Assembly: GCA_023262965.1 (NCBI GenBank)
Contig: JALQXX010000033.1
Span: forward strand, 1 to 15,746
Length of the DNA: 15,746 nt
Source: Candidatus Marinamargulisbacteria bacterium
GTDB taxonomy: Bacteria; Margulisbacteria; Marinamargulisbacteria; UBA817
Direction: 5' to 3'
Numbering within the stretch: the first letter of the stretch is position 1; each line of letters starts with the position of its first letter. Below the pieces are notes generated by a model, which was not told the origin of the DNA, made no database searches, and saw nothing but the letters and a program-made list of their open reading frames with translations. The position numbers were made by a program, and so were the translations under genes. Positions 14,237 through 15,746 of the stretch are shown here, piece by piece.

Positions 14237-15679
14237 TTATTGGTTAAAGTAGTAGTTTGTAAACGTTTTAGTGAGTGCGCCCCCATCATCAATGAGCTGA
14301 AATTGATTGGTGATTTCCTCGCCAGCCCAATCCATATCAAATACCCATGTCCCTTTGGGTGATTTTCGAATCTGTTGTACCTGGAACGACCGTGCCGATA
14401 GTGTCCCGTTATCATTCACTCGCCAAATGGATTGGCCATCCATGGTAAAAATGGATTCGTATTCCGATAGCATATACCGCGATCCCTGTTTGATGATAAT
14501 CGCCCCCAAATAATCCTTGCCGTTTGGTCGAAACATGGCCACAAAAATATGCCCCTCATCACCAAATCGGGCAATACGCCACATATTCATTAAGCGTCGG
14601 TTTTTTCGCGACTCAATGGCGTTAATAATGGCGGTATCGGTTACAACCGTACGCTCATTATAAAATGGAATCACCGATGCCTTAGCGGCGTCATCCACAC
14701 TGGCCCCATAGTGATCGGTAGTCATGCCGTCTGAATCATGGGCATACATGGTGCCATCATCACCCATCATCAATGCCAGGTCCGCGTTTTGACCATCCGA
14801 TTGACGGGTGATTGTGGCATACAGCATGGCCCATAGGGATGTCCATTGACGCACCATGCCTTGCCAGGCCATAATCACCACACTCATGTACCGTGGCACA
14901 CGCAGCACCCCATTGGATTGAAATAATGCGATAACGGATTGCGGAATATACGGGGCTATCGCCTCATTTTGAACAAATGCCTTATAGGCCAAGTAGGCAT
15001 TTTGGCGGTGCTCTATGGGCAATTCGGCGTAGAGCAACCCATTATGGGCTACAAATTGGCGCTGCTGGTCCGAATCCGTTGTATATTGTATGGCGATATG
15101 TTTATAGGGGTCATCGTATGACGATTTGGCATCAAATAAGGTCTGCGTAACCCAGGGATGACGTTTGTACCGAAGCGTCACGGCATGAAATAGGTCCGGG
15201 TATTGGGGCAATAGGCGCTGAACAACGGCCATATAATCCGGGTGCGAATCCGGAACCGCCATAAACCATTCCCTGCCCCAATGGCCCAACTGTATCATGT
15301 ACTGCGGATCATAAATCACACGCTTTACAAGACGATTCGCATCGGTTAGCAACGTTGTATTGTGATAGGGATATACCATTTTTCCCATTAATACCCGCGC
15401 TGTGTACATACCATCAACGGCACAGATAGCCACATTTAGGTGATCGCTTTCAGCAAGCGGCTGGAGGGATGCATCCAACTGACGAAATTGATTGTATACA
15501 CGATCCAGTGATCCACGATTGCAGGGATTGCTACGAATCACATCCGCCAGTGGGGGGTCGGTTATGACCGAAACAACCGGATCCATGGTATACGCACCAT
15601 AAATCAATCGCCCCCACCCTGTCGGCGTTTGCCCCCATATGGCCGTAACCATAAGGCTGATTATAATCAATAAATGCAT
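14237..15679 (-). CDS. Exported protein of unknown function, 480 residues
   Basis: I do not recognise this family. A signal peptide is clear (MHLLIIISLMVTAIWGQ, cleavage near residue 16) with no lipobox cysteine, so the product should be periplasmic or exported. The mature part has few cysteines (SNPCNRG and VAICAVD near the N-terminus), which might form a disulfide. It is rich in Tyr, Trp, Met and Asp. A mildly hydrophobic, Trp-rich segment in the middle (VVIMAWQGMVRQWTSLWAML) may be a buried helix or a second membrane contact. The last 130 residues look beta-rich, with strand-like blocks IARFGDEGHIFVAMF, DYLGAIIIKQG, SIWRVNDNGTL and GTWVFDMDW. The ATG at 15679 has only a weak ribosome site (GAG, 6 bases away). 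It may be the second gene of a unit entering from the right. Its 3' end is 5 bases from the SRPBCC gene, with no terminator between. Confidence 0.75.
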   Translation of the reverse strand: MHLLIIISLMVTAIWGQTPTGWGRLIYGAYTMDPVVSVITDPPLADVIRSNPCNRGSLDRVYNQFRQLDASLQPLAESDHLNVAICAVDGMYTARVLMGKMVYPYHNTTLLTDANRLVKRVIYDPQYMIQLGHWGREWFMAVPDSHPDYMAVVQRLLPQYPDLFHAVTLRYKRHPWVTQTLFDAKSSYDDPYKHIAIQYTTDSDQQRQFVAHNGLLYAELPIEHRQNAYLAYKAFVQNEAIAPYIPQSVIALFQSNGVLRVPRYMSVVIMAWQGMVRQWTSLWAMLYATITRQSDGQNADLALMMGDDGTMYAHDSDGMTTDHYGASVDDAAKASVIPFYNERTVVTDTAIINAIESRKNRRLMNMWRIARFGDEGHIFVAMFRPNGKDYLGAIIIKQGSRYMLSEYESIFTMDGQSIWRVNDNGTLSARSFQVQQIRKSPKGTWVFDMDWAGEEITNQFQLIDDGGALTKTFTNYYFNQ

Positions 15680-15687
15680 ATGCTACT

Positions 15688-15744
15688 CTATTCCCGTGTT
15701 TTTGAGGGACGAAACATAGCCAAACCAAACTGAGATAGCACTAT
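15688..15744 (-). CDS. Possible C-terminal tail of a gene beyond the right edge
   Basis: On the minus strand a frame enters from the window edge and reads IVLSQFGLAMFRPSKTRE before TAG at 15690-15688, 8 bases ahead of the exported-protein ATG. A second frame is also open to a TAG at 15685-15683. With at most 21 codons neither can be proved coding. The short distance would fit an operon with the 480-residue protein. Confidence 0.2.
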   Translation of the reverse strand: MVLSQFGLAMFRPSKTRE

Positions 15745-15746
15745 GA

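Overview
The window is densely coded bacterial chromosome, mostly housekeeping genes. It holds twelve protein genes (one cut by the left edge), one tRNA gene, and a possible gene tail at the right edge. No gap exceeds about 120 bases. I see no insertion sequence, CRISPR array, phage gene or rRNA. The organism looks like a diderm (Gram-negative type) bacterium: there is a CmoB-type tRNA modification enzyme, the MEP isoprenoid pathway, and an exported protein with degenerate S-layer-homology repeats. SLH repeats with otherwise ordinary genes fit an uncultured lineage such as Margulisbacteria, but this is a guess, not an identification.

Layout. 1-695 (minus): a truncated, AT-richer gene of unknown function, with its own promoter and a hairpin in its leader. 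816-3661 (minus): a thiazole-synthesis pair, thiG then thiH, followed by cmoB, probably one transcript. 3662-3765: a compact divergent promoter region. 3766-7059 (plus): pheS-pheT, both subunits of phenylalanyl-tRNA synthetase. 7103-10752 (plus): ispH and polA, overlapping by 4 bases. 10800-13582 (plus): tRNA-Phe(GAA), an exported SLH/Ig-like protein and argS, apparently one unit from a promoter in front of the tRNA. 13596-14231 (plus): a membrane-anchored SRPBCC-fold protein. 14237-15679 (minus): a 480-residue exported protein I do not recognise, converging on the previous gene with only 5 bases between.

Functional links. PheS, PheT, tRNA-Phe and ArgS supply charged tRNA, and CmoB modifies wobble uridine 34 of other tRNAs. 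ThiG uses 1-deoxyxylulose 5-phosphate, the compound that also feeds the MEP pathway completed by IspH. ThiH and IspH both need 4Fe-4S clusters, and ThiH-type thiazole synthesis is usual in organisms that live with little oxygen.

The most interesting pattern is regulatory. Three transcription-unit heads (pheS, ispH, SRPBCC gene) have a -10-like hexamer ending exactly 7 bases before the ATG and no Shine-Dalgarno sequence, as expected for leaderless mRNAs. Several other genes have good Shine-Dalgarno sequences. Other points worth a look are a DNA polymerase I with all four proofreading carboxylates replaced, an envelope-protein mRNA that seems to start by tRNA processing, and the promoter-plus-hairpin leader of the left-edge gene. 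I did not find convincing evidence of a new multi-gene system; the unknown genes at the two edges are where one could continue.
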